Shown piece by piece: positions 7,507 to 16,060 of a stretch of 25,348 nt of DNA (its first letter is position 1; the number at the start of each line of letters is the position of its first letter). The stretch comes from Desulfobacteraceae bacterium (GTDB lineage: Bacteria; Desulfobacterota; Desulfobulbia; Desulfobulbales; Desulfobulbaceae). Below the pieces are notes generated by a model that saw nothing but the letters and a program-made list of their open reading frames with translations, ran no database searches and was not told where the DNA came from. Made by a program: the position numbers and the translations under genes. The DNA lies in NCBI GenBank assembly GCA_022837185.1, contig JALHJD010000010.1, positions 1 through 25,348 on the forward strand, read 5' to 3'.

Positions 7507-9438
7507 TCACTCTTGCCGGGCCCAGTTCAGCAGACCGCCGGCGGCGATGATTTCCCGGTGCCTCGGCGACAGGTCGATCAGCGCTGTGACGGACCGCCCC
7601 CCTATCCGCACCACGACGCTTTCCCCGCCGCCGAGCAGGACTTCGCGCATCCCTTCGATAAGCACCTCGTTTCCCTGCTCTATCGCGTCATAGTCATCGG
7701 GATCGGCAAACGTCAGGGGGACGATGCCGAAATTGATCAGGTTCGCCTTATGGATCCTGGCAAAACTCTTGACCAGCTTGAAACGGACCCCGAGATAGCG
7801 GGGAGCGAGGGCCGCGTGCTCGCGGCTGGACCCCTGACCGTAATTTTCGCCGGCGACGATCATGCCACCGAAGCCCTCCAGAACCGCCTCTTTCATTTCC
7901 GTGGCAAAATTCCGGTTGATCTGGCTGAAAACAAACTCGCTGATAGCCGGGATATTCGAACGCAGGGGGAGGATCGCGGCGCCGGCCGGCATGATGTGGT
8001 CGGTGGTGATGTTATCCTCCAGCTTCAGCATGACCCGGCCGCGCCAGGTCTCGGGCAGCGCGTCGAAATCGGGGAAGGGGGCGATGTTCGGACCGCGGAT
8101 GATTTCCACCTTGCTCTCCGGAGGCCAGGGGTGTTCGATGCGCTCGTCGCCCGGCAGCACCCTGTCCGGCAGGGTGAAGGAAGGATAGTCTCCCAGATCG
8201 CGGGGATCGGTGATCACCCCCTTAATCGCGCTGGCAACGGCCACCTCGGGACTGCACAGATAGACGCGATCGGTCGCGGTGCCGCTCCGGCCGGGAAAAT
8301 TCCGGGGAAAGGTGCGCAGGGAAATGCCGTCGGTCGGCGGCGCCTGGCCCATGCCGATGCAGCCGAGACAGCCGGACTGGTGCACCCTGGCGCCGGCGTG
8401 GATGAGGGTCAGCAGGTCCCCCCGGGCCGTGATATTTTCCAGGACCTGGCGGCTGCCGGGATTGATTTCAAAACTCACGTCCCGGCTCAGTTCATGTTTT
8501 TCGAGGGTTTTGGCCACCACGGTCAGGTCGCGGATGGACGAGTTGGTGCAGGAGCCGACCAGCACCTGGGCCACCGGCCGGCCGGCAACCTCGCGGACCG
8601 GCACCACGTTGTCCGGGGACGATGGGCAGGCGATCAGGGGTTCAATGGCGGAAAGGTCCAAATCCATCACCGTATCGTACCGGGCATCGGGATCGGCGCG
8701 CAGCTCCCGCCACTGCTCCTCCCTTCCCTGGCTGGCCAGGAAACGGCGGGTGTTGTCGTCGGAGGGAAAAACCGAGGTCGTCGCTCCCAACTCGGCGCCG
8801 AAATTGGTGATGGTGGCCCGGTCGGTCACGCTCAATTCCTCCACTCCAGGCCCGAAATATTCCATGATGAAGCCGACGCCGCCCTTGACCGACAGCCGGC
8901 GCAGGATCTCCAGCAGGACATCGCGGGCCGATACCCAGGGCTGCAGACTGCCGTGCAGACGGATGCCGTATATCTTGGGCATGATCAGGTAAAAGGGCTT
9001 GCCCGCCATGGCCATGGCCACATCGAGACCGCCCGCCCCCATGGCCAGCATCCCGAGGCCGCCGCCGGTGGGGGTATGGCTGTCCGAGCCAAGCAGGGTC
9101 TTGCCCGGGACGCCGAAGCGCTCGAGGTGCACCTGGTGGGAAATGCCGTTCCCGGGGGGCGAGAAATAGAGGCCGTATTTTCTGGCCACCGACTGCAGGA
9201 AGCGGTGGTCGTCGGCGTTCTTGAAATCGGATTGCAACAGGTTGTGATCGACATAGCAGACGGACAGCTCCGTCCGCACCCTGGGGATGCCGATGGCCTC
9301 AAACTCCAGATAGGCCATGGTGCCGGTGGCATCCTGGGTCAGGGTCTGGTCGATGCGCAGGGCTATCTCCTTGCCCTGTTTCAGTTCCCCGGCCAGCAGG
9401 TGATCCGCAAGAATTTTTTCCGTTACTGTCCTGCCCAT
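7507..9438 (-). CDS. Aconitate hydratase, short (Aquifex-type) form
   Basis: It should interconvert citrate and isocitrate through cis-aconitate with a [4Fe-4S] cluster, in the cytoplasm. The 643-residue protein has the cluster ligands C297 in VGSCTNSSIRDL and C357/C360 in HQSGCLGCIGMG. Substrate-binding blocks SDSHTPTGGGLGMLAMGAGG, DNITTDHIMPAG and the swivel-domain motif NYGQGSSREHAALAPRYLG are also present. The length is well below AcnA (about 890) and AcnB (about 860) and matches the shorter putative aconitase group. Homoaconitase or isopropylmalate isomerase fused in one chain are less likely alternatives. AGGAG lies seven bases before ATG 9438. The gene starts 13 bases after the serA stop, so the two form an operon. 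The next recognisable terminator is about 350 bases downstream. Confidence 0.92.
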   Translation of the reverse strand: MGRTVTEKILADHLLAGELKQGKEIALRIDQTLTQDATGTMAYLEFEAIGIPRVRTELSVCYVDHNLLQSDFKNADDHRFLQSVARKYGLYFSPPGNGISHQVHLERFGVPGKTLLGSDSHTPTGGGLGMLAMGAGGLDVAMAMAGKPFYLIMPKIYGIRLHGSLQPWVSARDVLLEILRRLSVKGGVGFIMEYFGPGVEELSVTDRATITNFGAELGATTSVFPSDDNTRRFLASQGREEQWRELRADPDARYDTVMDLDLSAIEPLIACPSSPDNVVPVREVAGRPVAQVLVGSCTNSSIRDLTVVAKTLEKHELSRDVSFEINPGSRQVLENITARGDLLTLIHAGARVHQSGCLGCIGMGQAPPTDGISLRTFPRNFPGRSGTATDRVYLCSPEVAVASAIKGVITDPRDLGDYPSFTLPDRVLPGDERIEHPWPPESKVEIIRGPNIAPFPDFDALPETWRGRVMLKLEDNITTDHIMPAGAAILPLRSNIPAISEFVFSQINRNFATEMKEAVLEGFGGMIVAGENYGQGSSREHAALAPRYLGVRFKLVKSFARIHKANLINFGIVPLTFADPDDYDAIEQGNEVLIEGMREVLLGGGESVVVRIGGRSVTALIDLSPRHREIIAAGGLLNWARQE

Positions 9439-9451
9439 GTCGTTTCTCCTG

Positions 9452-10636
9452 TTATCGGGCGAGGCGGATGATGCGTGTCCGTATCACGCCGTCTCTGCTG
9501 TTTATTTCATCGAGCACCCGTTTGGGCACCGGGACCTCGCAGTCAATGATATTGTAGCCGATGGTGCCGTTGCTCTTGTTGTCGTAGCTCATGATATTGA
9601 TTTTGTGCCGGCCGAGGATATTGGATACCGCGCCGATCATCCCCGGCTCATCCCGGTTGATCATGATCAGCCGGGTGTGCACCCTGACCGTGGGGGTGGA
9701 GTCGATATTGGGAAAATTGACGCTGTGGGCGATGTTTCCGTACTCAAGGTATCCCTTGAGCTCGTTGACGGCCATGCGGGCGCAGTTTTCCTCCGACTCC
9801 GCGGTTGAGGCTCCCAGGTGCGGCGTAAGAAGGACCTTGTCGTGCGCGATAATTTTTTCCGAGGGAAAGTCGCTAATATAACACGAAAGTCTTCCTTTGG
9901 CCAGGGCCGCGAGCAGGGCATCCTCATCGACGATGGGACCGCGGGCGAAATTGAGCAGCACGGCGCCCGGCTTCATCGCCCCCAGGAACTCCTCGGCCAC
10001 CAGCCCCTCGGTATTGCTGTTCAACGGCACGTGCAGGGAGACAAAATCCGCCCCGGCCAGCAGCTCCCTGCGGGAACGGGTTATCTCCGCTTCCGGGGAC
10101 AGCTTGTGGATATTTCCCAGGACCGGGTTGGGGTCAAAGCCCACGACCCGCATGTGCTGCTGGATTCCCATGTTGGCAATCCTGACCCCGATCATTCCCA
10201 GGCCGACAACCCCCAGGGTTTTGCCGGCCATCTCCACGCCCTTGAATTCCTTCTTGCGCTCCTCGACCACCTTGTCGAGTGCCGCTCCTTTCAGGTCTGC
10301 CAGCGACCTGCAGAAGGCGATACCCTGGTGGGTATGCCGCAGCCAGTTGCCCAGCATGGTGAAGACCAGTTCGGTCACCGCGTTGGCGTTCGCCCCCGGC
10401 GTATTGAAAACGCAGACCCCCTGCCGCGACGCCGCTTCAACCGGAATATTGTTCACTCCCGCGCCCGCCCTGGCAATGGCCAGGAGGTTCGGAAACCGGT
10501 CGATCTCCACCCTGGAGCTGCGCACTATGATGCCGTGGGGATCTTTTTCGGCCGCGTCCACCAGATACCTGTCCCCGAACAGGGCCAGGCCGTCGGGAGC
10601 GATTGCATTGAGGGTTTTTATGCGAAATCTGTCCAT
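9452..10636 (-). CDS. serA: D-3-phosphoglycerate dehydrogenase with C-terminal ACT domain
   Basis: It oxidises 3-phosphoglycerate to 3-phosphohydroxypyruvate with NAD+, the first step of serine synthesis. In the 394 residues from ATG 10636 I see the NAD motif GVVGLGMIG (G145-G150), D168 in VGFDPNP favouring NAD, and the catalytic triad R232 (NFARGPIVDE), E260 (DFPSEKI) and H273 (TPHLGAST). An ACT regulatory domain follows (MINRDEPGMIGAVSNILG), suggesting feedback by serine. The frame is open to an ATG at 10702. I prefer 10636 because the family sequence (RIKTLNAIAPDG) begins there and a TTGACA -35 element at 10741-10736 would place the transcript start almost on 10702. The Shine-Dalgarno is weak. 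It is divergent from the peptidase fusion gene and co-oriented with acn, 13 bases upstream. Confidence 0.92.
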   Translation of the reverse strand: MDRFRIKTLNAIAPDGLALFGDRYLVDAAEKDPHGIIVRSSRVEIDRFPNLLAIARAGAGVNNIPVEAASRQGVCVFNTPGANANAVTELVFTMLGNWLRHTHQGIAFCRSLADLKGAALDKVVEERKKEFKGVEMAGKTLGVVGLGMIGVRIANMGIQQHMRVVGFDPNPVLGNIHKLSPEAEITRSRRELLAGADFVSLHVPLNSNTEGLVAEEFLGAMKPGAVLLNFARGPIVDEDALLAALAKGRLSCYISDFPSEKIIAHDKVLLTPHLGASTAESEENCARMAVNELKGYLEYGNIAHSVNFPNIDSTPTVRVHTRLIMINRDEPGMIGAVSNILGRHKINIMSYDNKSNGTIGYNIIDCEVPVPKRVLDEINSRDGVIRTRIIRLAR

Positions 10637-10852
10637 GTCATCCGTCAGGTAAAAATTCCGGTCCTCCGGACCCGGTCTGCCAAGGGAATACAGCCATGCC
10701 AAACGGCTCCAGACCTACAATAAACAAACCTCTGCTGTCAAGCAAAAGGAAGGAGGCAATCGCTCCCCCGGACCTTTTCTTTTTGGGAATAATGGTTAAA
10801 ATAGATGGAACTTTTATCCATTTTCACACAACGCACATCAGGAAAAAATACC
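10637..10852. promoter_or_regulatory. Divergent promoter region of serA and the peptidase fusion gene
   Basis: On the minus strand a perfect -35 hexamer TTGACA lies at 10741-10736; no good -10 follows at the right distance (the nearest is poor). On the plus strand TAAAAT at 10797-10802 is a reasonable -10, but its -35 is poor. AGGA at 10839-10842 is the likely ribosome-binding site for the ATG at 10853. Confidence 0.3.
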
Positions 10853-13800
10853 ATGTCCTTCAGCTCATTTTCCTCCCCTGCTTCCGGCTGCCTCCTGCTC
10901 GCCGCACTGTTGGCGGTCTTCTTCCTGCTCCACGGCGAACGGGCCCGCGCCGATGAGGCCGCGCTGCCGGAAAATACCATCAATGTCTCCTTCCACCCGG
11001 AGCAACGGTCCATGACCGGCACCGCCCGCATCGTTCTGCCGCCGGACACGCCCCTCACCCTCCATTGCGGCCAACTTGATGTTTCCGGAGCCCTCCTGGA
11101 GAGAGCCGGCCAGACCCCGCTCGCACTCCGGCCTTCCACCGCCAACACCCTTACCGTTCCGGCGGCGGACACAGTCCAGACACTGTATGTCTCCTGGTCG
11201 CTGATCGTCCCCCGGCACGGGGCAGGGGATAATCTCATCTCCCCCGCCGGCATTACCCTGGCCGGGCTCTGGCACCCCCTGCCCGACCGGGACATGATCT
11301 ATCGGCTGGAAGCGCTGCTGCCCGATAGTTTCACCGCCGTATCCGAGGGAGAGACCTCGACCTATGGCAAGGAGGGCAGCGACGGGAACTACTTTTCCTC
11401 AACCTTCGCTCATCCGGTCCGCTCCATACACTTTGTTGCCGGGCCGTATACGGTGAAACAGCGGGAGACGGCCGGCGGCGTCAAGCTGGCGGCTTTCTTT
11501 TTCCAGGAAGACCTCGACCTGGCCGACGAATACCTTGACAAGACCGCCGCCTATATCACCCGTTACGAGGAATTGATCGGCCCCTACCCGTACGACCGGT
11601 ACAGCATCGTTGAAAACCGCCTGCCGACCGGCTACGGCATGCCGACGTTCACCCTGCTCGGCCAGGCGGTGGTCCGCCTGCCCTTCATCACCGACACCTC
11701 CCTGGGCCATGAGGTCCTCCACTCCTGGTTCGGCAACAGCGTCCGTCTGCCCGAGGCCGGCGGCAACTGGGTCGAGGGACTGACCACCTACCTGGCCGAC
11801 CGCCTGTATGCCGAAGATGCCGGCGAAGGGGCGGACTACCGGAAAAACCAGCTGATCCGCTACGCTTCCTACGTCCACGCCGACAATACCATGCCCCTGG
11901 AACAATTCGCCAATGCCAGCGATTCGCAGCCGATGGCCCGGCAGGTGCGGGCCATCGGCTACGACAAGTCCTCCATGGTTTTCCATATGCTGCTCCGCCG
12001 CCTGGGTGAAGAATCTTTTTTTGCCGGCCTGCGGCAGTTTTATCTTGCCAATCGCCATGACCGCGCCGGCTGGGAGGATCTGGAAAAGAGCTTTTCCGCC
12101 GTTGCCGGGGAGGACCTCGCCCCCTTTTTCGAGCAGTGGCTGACCCGCAGCGATATACCCGTGCTGGCGCCCGACCCCTATGCCATCGATGTCAGCCAGG
12201 TAGAGGGCAGGTCCGTCATCACCTTCACCCTGCGGCAGCAGACCGATGAACCCTACGACCTCGATGTTCCGGTGGCCGTCAGAACAAGGTCCGGCGAATC
12301 AATGCACACCGTCAGGGTATCAGGCGAAAGCGACGAGGTACAGATCACCGTCGACGACATCCCCTCGGCGATGACCATCGATCCGGGCTATGATCTCATG
12401 CGGGCCCTGACGGCGAAGGAAACTCCGCCCACCTGGTCCCGGTTCATGGGAGCGCGGAGCAAAACCGCGATTCTCCCCCCCGAAGAGAAATCCGGCATCT
12501 ACGCCCCGCTGCTCCCGGTCCTGGAAGAAATGGGCTGTGAACTCACTGCGGTTGACGAACTCGAATCGCCGGAGCTGGCGCAGGGCAGCTTTCTTTTCCT
12601 CGGTCCCTCGTCGAAAAGCCTGGGACTGTTTGCCGACCCGGGCCATGCCGCCGAGGGCTTCACCCTGGATATGCGCGCCAATCCCCTCGAACCCGGGCAG
12701 GTCATGGGACTGGTGACCTCGTCCTCCGCGGACCAGACGGCCGCCGTTGCACGGAAACTGAGCCATTACGGCAAATACGGCTATCTGTATTTTGTCGACG
12801 GCCGCATCCGGGAACAAAGTACGGCCGAAACCGCTGCAGGGATAGAGATTGAACTGTTTCCCGGACCGGAGGGCGTCCGGGTGCCCGATATCCGCTCCTT
12901 TGACGATATCATCGCGGAGCTGAAGCAGAACCGGGTCGTCTATTTCGGGGAGATCCATACCGACATGGGGACCCATATCGCCCAACTGCAGGTCATCCAG
13001 GCCCTCCACCAGGAAAATCCCGCCCTGGCCATCGGCATGGAAATGTTCCCCCGCTCCGCCCAGGACGCACTGGACCGCTATATCAACGGAACCATCACCT
13101 CGGAAATGGAATTCCTTAAGGAAGCCGACTACTTCACGGCCTGGGGCTATGATTACAGGCTGTATCGCGAGATCATTGAATATGCCAGGCTGCACCGCAT
13201 ACCGGTCATCGGCCTGAACATCGATAAGGCGATTGTCAGCCATGTCTTCCGCGAGGGCAGTCTTGACGGACTGCAGGAGGACTTCCTCGACGACCTGCCC
13301 CTCGAACGGAAACTTGACATACCCGGATACCGGGAACGACTGTCCCAGGCATTTTCATCGCACAACCAGAACAATGCCAACAACATGCACCTGGGCGGGT
13401 TTATCCAGGCGCAGTCAATCTGGGACGAAGCCATGGCCGAGACCATTGCCGGATATCTTCGCGCCAACCCGGAAAAGCGGATGGTGGTCATTGCCGGCAA
13501 CGGCCATGTATACAAGGACACCGCCATCCCCCCCAGGGTGGCGCGGAGGATCGATGTGCCCCAGGCCGTTCTGTCCAGCGTCAGCCATAACAACACCGGG
13601 CGGGAAACAGGGTACCTCGTCGATTATCTGCTCTATACCAGGGCCATAGAGCTTCCACCGCCGGCCAAGGTCGGCGTGGTGCTGGAGGTGCAGAAAGTCG
13701 AGGAAACCCCGGAGAGGACCCGGGTGCGCGTCATCCAGATCAGCCCGCACGGCAATGCCGGAGAGGCGGGAATGGTCAAAAATGATGTCATTCTTGCCGT

Positions 13801-13984
13801 TGACGGCCAGCCGGTTGAGACTGTCGACGACCTGAAGATTATTCTGCTGGACAGGAAGCCGGGCGACACAGTCAGAATCAGGGTGCTGCGCTCCCAGGTT
13901 CTGCTGCCGGACAAGGAACTGGAACTCGAGGTTGAGCTGAGTTCCCCGGTGAACTCCGCCGGCCTGCCTGCCACCCATCCGTAG
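10853..13984 (+). CDS. Exported M1-like metallopeptidase / ChaN-family / PDZ fusion protein
   Basis: The 1043-residue protein begins with a signal peptide (LLLAALLAVFFLL, cleavage probably after ARA). Residues about 30-440 form an M1-like zinc peptidase: H286 and H290 in HEVLHSWFGN, E287 as base, E308 in NWVEGLTTYLADR as third ligand, and Y370 in GYDKSS. The exopeptidase motif GxMEN is replaced by GYGMPTFT (260-267), so the Glu that binds the substrate amino terminus is missing. A linking region (about 440-675) is unrecognised. Residues about 680-930 are a ChaN/haem-uptake (DUF399) domain with GEIH (699-702), GMEMFPR and GNGH (882-885), the paired G-x2-H motifs of the TIKI/ChaN superfamily. 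A PDZ domain occupies about 941-1020. I chose ATG 10853 over 10805 because it places the signal peptide at the start. Role unknown; periplasmic proteolysis or haem handling is possible. Confidence 0.88.
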   Translation: MSFSSFSSPASGCLLLAALLAVFFLLHGERARADEAALPENTINVSFHPEQRSMTGTARIVLPPDTPLTLHCGQLDVSGALLERAGQTPLALRPSTANTLTVPAADTVQTLYVSWSLIVPRHGAGDNLISPAGITLAGLWHPLPDRDMIYRLEALLPDSFTAVSEGETSTYGKEGSDGNYFSSTFAHPVRSIHFVAGPYTVKQRETAGGVKLAAFFFQEDLDLADEYLDKTAAYITRYEELIGPYPYDRYSIVENRLPTGYGMPTFTLLGQAVVRLPFITDTSLGHEVLHSWFGNSVRLPEAGGNWVEGLTTYLADRLYAEDAGEGADYRKNQLIRYASYVHADNTMPLEQFANASDSQPMARQVRAIGYDKSSMVFHMLLRRLGEESFFAGLRQFYLANRHDRAGWEDLEKSFSAVAGEDLAPFFEQWLTRSDIPVLAPDPYAIDVSQVEGRSVITFTLRQQTDEPYDLDVPVAVRTRSGESMHTVRVSGESDEVQITVDDIPSAMTIDPGYDLMRALTAKETPPTWSRFMGARSKTAILPPEEKSGIYAPLLPVLEEMGCELTAVDELESPELAQGSFLFLGPSSKSLGLFADPGHAAEGFTLDMRANPLEPGQVMGLVTSSSADQTAAVARKLSHYGKYGYLYFVDGRIREQSTAETAAGIEIELFPGPEGVRVPDIRSFDDIIAELKQNRVVYFGEIHTDMGTHIAQLQVIQALHQENPALAIGMEMFPRSAQDALDRYINGTITSEMEFLKEADYFTAWGYDYRLYREIIEYARLHRIPVIGLNIDKAIVSHVFREGSLDGLQEDFLDDLPLERKLDIPGYRERLSQAFSSHNQNNANNMHLGGFIQAQSIWDEAMAETIAGYLRANPEKRMVVIAGNGHVYKDTAIPPRVARRIDVPQAVLSSVSHNNTGRETGYLVDYLLYTRAIELPPPAKVGVVLEVQKVEETPERTRVRVIQISPHGNAGEAGMVKNDVILAVDGQPVETVDDLKIILLDRKPGDTVRIRVLRSQVLLPDKELELEVELSSPVNSAGLPATHP

Positions 13985-14062
13985 CGGCCGCGGCCGGACG
14001 GGGCGGGGAGACACCTGGGCGGCTCGGTCAGGCCGTACGGGACAAATCGGTCCGCAGACGTT

Positions 14063-15094
14063 TCATCCCAGGCCGGAACAGCCGCCCTGCACCGGCCAGA
14101 CGTGGAAGTTCCGGCCCCGCTTGATCCCCACGCCCAATGCCCCTTTGGTCAGGTAAAGGGCCCAGGCCCAATCCGGCTCATAGCAGCTGGTGGTTGACGA
14201 CCAGTACGTCTCCCGCACCTGTTCAAAAGGATGCCCCGGCGGCAGGGCCGGCGAATGGGTTGAGCAGTCCACCAGCGATTCCAGCTCATTGATGTTGGGC
14301 AGACGAAAGTCCTTGGCCCCATTCCCGTCACGTCCATTCAATTCCGCCACCAGCCTGAGCGCTTCCGGCCAGCTCACCTCCCCCTCGGAGAGCGCGGCGT
14401 GCCGCAGCCACCGTAAACCGGTGAGCCGGTCCAGCACCACAGCTCCCTCCACGACAAACCGCTCCCGGGGCCACGCCGTCCCGGGCAGCCCAGCCCCGTC
14501 CCGGACCTCGTCCGGACAGGGAATGCCGCTGCCCTGCGCATCGTGGCAGGCTTCCTGGCCCGTCGCCGGCAGAACTTCGCTTGCCCCCCTCACCGGCCAG
14601 ACAAGGGAAAACTGATTTTTCCCCCCGTAAAACATGCGGGCGCCGTCCATGTGCACATACCAGGCATAGGCCGGGTTGATCGCGGCGCTGGTCGAGGTCC
14701 AGTACCAGTTCAGGACAACATTGACAAAGGGATGATTTTCCGGCAGGGCGGGCCGCCTGGTCTGGTAGGAGATCAGGCTGCGGAGTTCGCGCCTGTCCGG
14801 CATGCGCCAGTCCGCGTGACCGAACGCAGTCCTGCCGTTCATCCCGGCGACAAAATCAAGCGCTTCCGTCCAGGACAGCGGGAAGCCGGCAAGGTTGGCA
14901 TTGATCGGCCAGACAAGACCGGTCAATCGGTCCTCGACCGTTTCACCCGCCGTTTTGAAACGCGGATCCGGCCATTCCAGGCCGCAGCGGTATTCCGCGT
15001 CCTGGCCGCTGCCGGCGCACCCCACCTCGGTCCCCCGCTCATCGTAGCAGGAGCGCTGACCCGTCTGCAGCACCCGTCGGAAAATCCTTTCCAT
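14063..15094 (-). CDS. DUF1566 (Lcl C-terminal domain) protein with two internal repeats
   Basis: The 343-residue protein consists of two homologous halves. Each begins TGQ..C.D..G....C (TGQRSCYDERGTEVGC and TGQEACHDAQGSGIPC), followed by DRLTGL.W, a W.EAL..V..LNG-type segment, a WRMPD/FRLPN block with EL.SL, then HPF......YW(T/S)ST and a Trp-Pro-Val ending. That is the DUF1566 fold, often found in surface or secreted proteins and of unknown function. The repeated Cys pairs could form disulfides, but no signal peptide is visible at the ATG (15094). The start lies nine bases after the folP stop, with AAGGGAAGGG just upstream inside the folP end, so it is probably translated from the folP transcript. 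It converges with the peptidase fusion gene. I see no terminator in the 78 bases between them. Confidence 0.82.
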   Translation of the reverse strand: MERIFRRVLQTGQRSCYDERGTEVGCAGSGQDAEYRCGLEWPDPRFKTAGETVEDRLTGLVWPINANLAGFPLSWTEALDFVAGMNGRTAFGHADWRMPDRRELRSLISYQTRRPALPENHPFVNVVLNWYWTSTSAAINPAYAWYVHMDGARMFYGGKNQFSLVWPVRGASEVLPATGQEACHDAQGSGIPCPDEVRDGAGLPGTAWPRERFVVEGAVVLDRLTGLRWLRHAALSEGEVSWPEALRLVAELNGRDGNGAKDFRLPNINELESLVDCSTHSPALPPGHPFEQVRETYWSSTTSCYEPDWAWALYLTKGALGVGIKRGRNFHVWPVQGGCSGLG

Positions 15095-15103
15095 CCCTTC
15101 CCT

Positions 15104-15916
15104 TCAGGACCCGGCCGTTTTCAGGGCCTGGGCCAGCAGCACCGCCTGGCGGGACAATACAACGTCATGGACCCGCACCAGGTCGGCTTCGTTCAGGGCA
15201 CAGTACAGGGACAGCATGGCGGTGGCGCAGTCCCGCTGCCCCACGTCGAGACCAAGCACTCCGCCGATGAACGATTTGCGCGAGTGGCCGATCAGCACGG
15301 GGCAGCCGAGTTGTTTGAAGGCCCGTATGTTCCGCAGAATGGTCAGATTGTGGGCCACGGTCTTGCCGAAGCCGATGCCAGGATCGATGACAATGCGCTT
15401 CCGGCTGATCCCGTTTTGTTCGAGCCAGCCGGTCCTTTCGTGAAAAAAAGCTGTTATCTCGCCGACGACATCGTCATAGTGCGGCTGGATCTGCATGGTT
15501 TCCGGGGTGCCTTGCATGTGCATGATGATGACCGGCCCATCGTAGCTCCGCACCACCCCGAGCATGGCCGGATCGTGGCGCAGGGCGCTGATATCGTTGA
15601 CCATGGTGGCACCCGCGGCCAGCGCCGCCTCGGCGACCGCCGCCTTTCTCGTGTCAATGGAAACGGGCAGGCCCGACATTTCCCTGATGAGCTGAATAAC
15701 CGGGACTACCCTGCCGATCTCCTCCTCGACGGAGACCGGCTCGGCAAAGGGCCGGGTCGATTCGCCGCCGACATCGAGGATGTCGACCCCGGCGGCGATC
15801 ATGTTCCCCACATGCGCAACGACGGCTTCCCTGTCGAACAGCAGGCCGCCGTCGGAAAAAGAGTCGGGGGTGATATTGAGAATGCCCATCACCCTGGTCT
15901 GCGTTCCTGTTTCCAT
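15104..15916 (-). CDS. folP: Dihydropteroate synthase
   Basis: It joins 6-hydroxymethyl-7,8-dihydropterin diphosphate to p-aminobenzoate, giving dihydropteroate in folate synthesis; it is the sulfonamide target. The 270-residue length is normal. Motifs are GILNITPDSFSDGG (residues 11-24), DVGGESTRPFAEPV with the flexible loop, VSIDTRK, NDISALRHDP, IDPGIGFGKTVAHN and GHSRKSFIGG near the end. All of the usual substrate-contacting blocks appear intact. The ATG at 15916 is preceded by AGGAAAGAGAAG. A terminator separates it from ftsH, so it needs its own promoter or read-through. In many related genomes folP is followed by cdaA, ybbR and glmM; here a DUF1566 gene follows instead. Confidence 0.96.
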   Translation of the reverse strand: METGTQTRVMGILNITPDSFSDGGLLFDREAVVAHVGNMIAAGVDILDVGGESTRPFAEPVSVEEEIGRVVPVIQLIREMSGLPVSIDTRKAAVAEAALAAGATMVNDISALRHDPAMLGVVRSYDGPVIIMHMQGTPETMQIQPHYDDVVGEITAFFHERTGWLEQNGISRKRIVIDPGIGFGKTVAHNLTILRNIRAFKQLGCPVLIGHSRKSFIGGVLGLDVGQRDCATAMLSLYCALNEADLVRVHDVVLSRQAVLLAQALKTAGS

Positions 15917-15938
15917 TCTTCTCTTTCCTGCTCAAATC

Positions 15939-15973
15939 AAAAAAGGCACGGAGGAGCCTTCTCCGTGCCTTTT
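15939..15973 (-). terminator. Intrinsic terminator between ftsH and folP
   Basis: A stem of 13 base pairs (15941-15953 with 15961-15973, seven-base loop) carries AAGGCACGGAG/CTCCGTGCCTT at its core. On the minus strand the stem is followed by a T-rich run ending at 15939, so it terminates the waaA-carA-carB-ftsH transcript. The other strand also has four T residues after the stem, so weak bidirectional action is possible. Confidence 0.88.
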
Positions 15974-16060
15974 CATGGTGATTATCCGACAACGGCTGGT
16001 ACCCCGACCAGGGATCAGAACCGTACCGGCTTCTCCAGGAAAAAAATCCGCTGGAATCAA

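Noticed and set aside
7501..9471. A 656-residue plus-strand ORF
   Set aside because: It lies entirely opposite the aconitase gene and is Gly/Ala/His-rich without family motifs, as expected for a shadow in GC-rich DNA.
13985..14062. GC-rich palindromic sequence (CGGCCGCGGCCG) as a terminator between convergent genes
   Set aside because: No T-run follows on either strand and the longest stem overlaps itself; I cannot call it a terminator.
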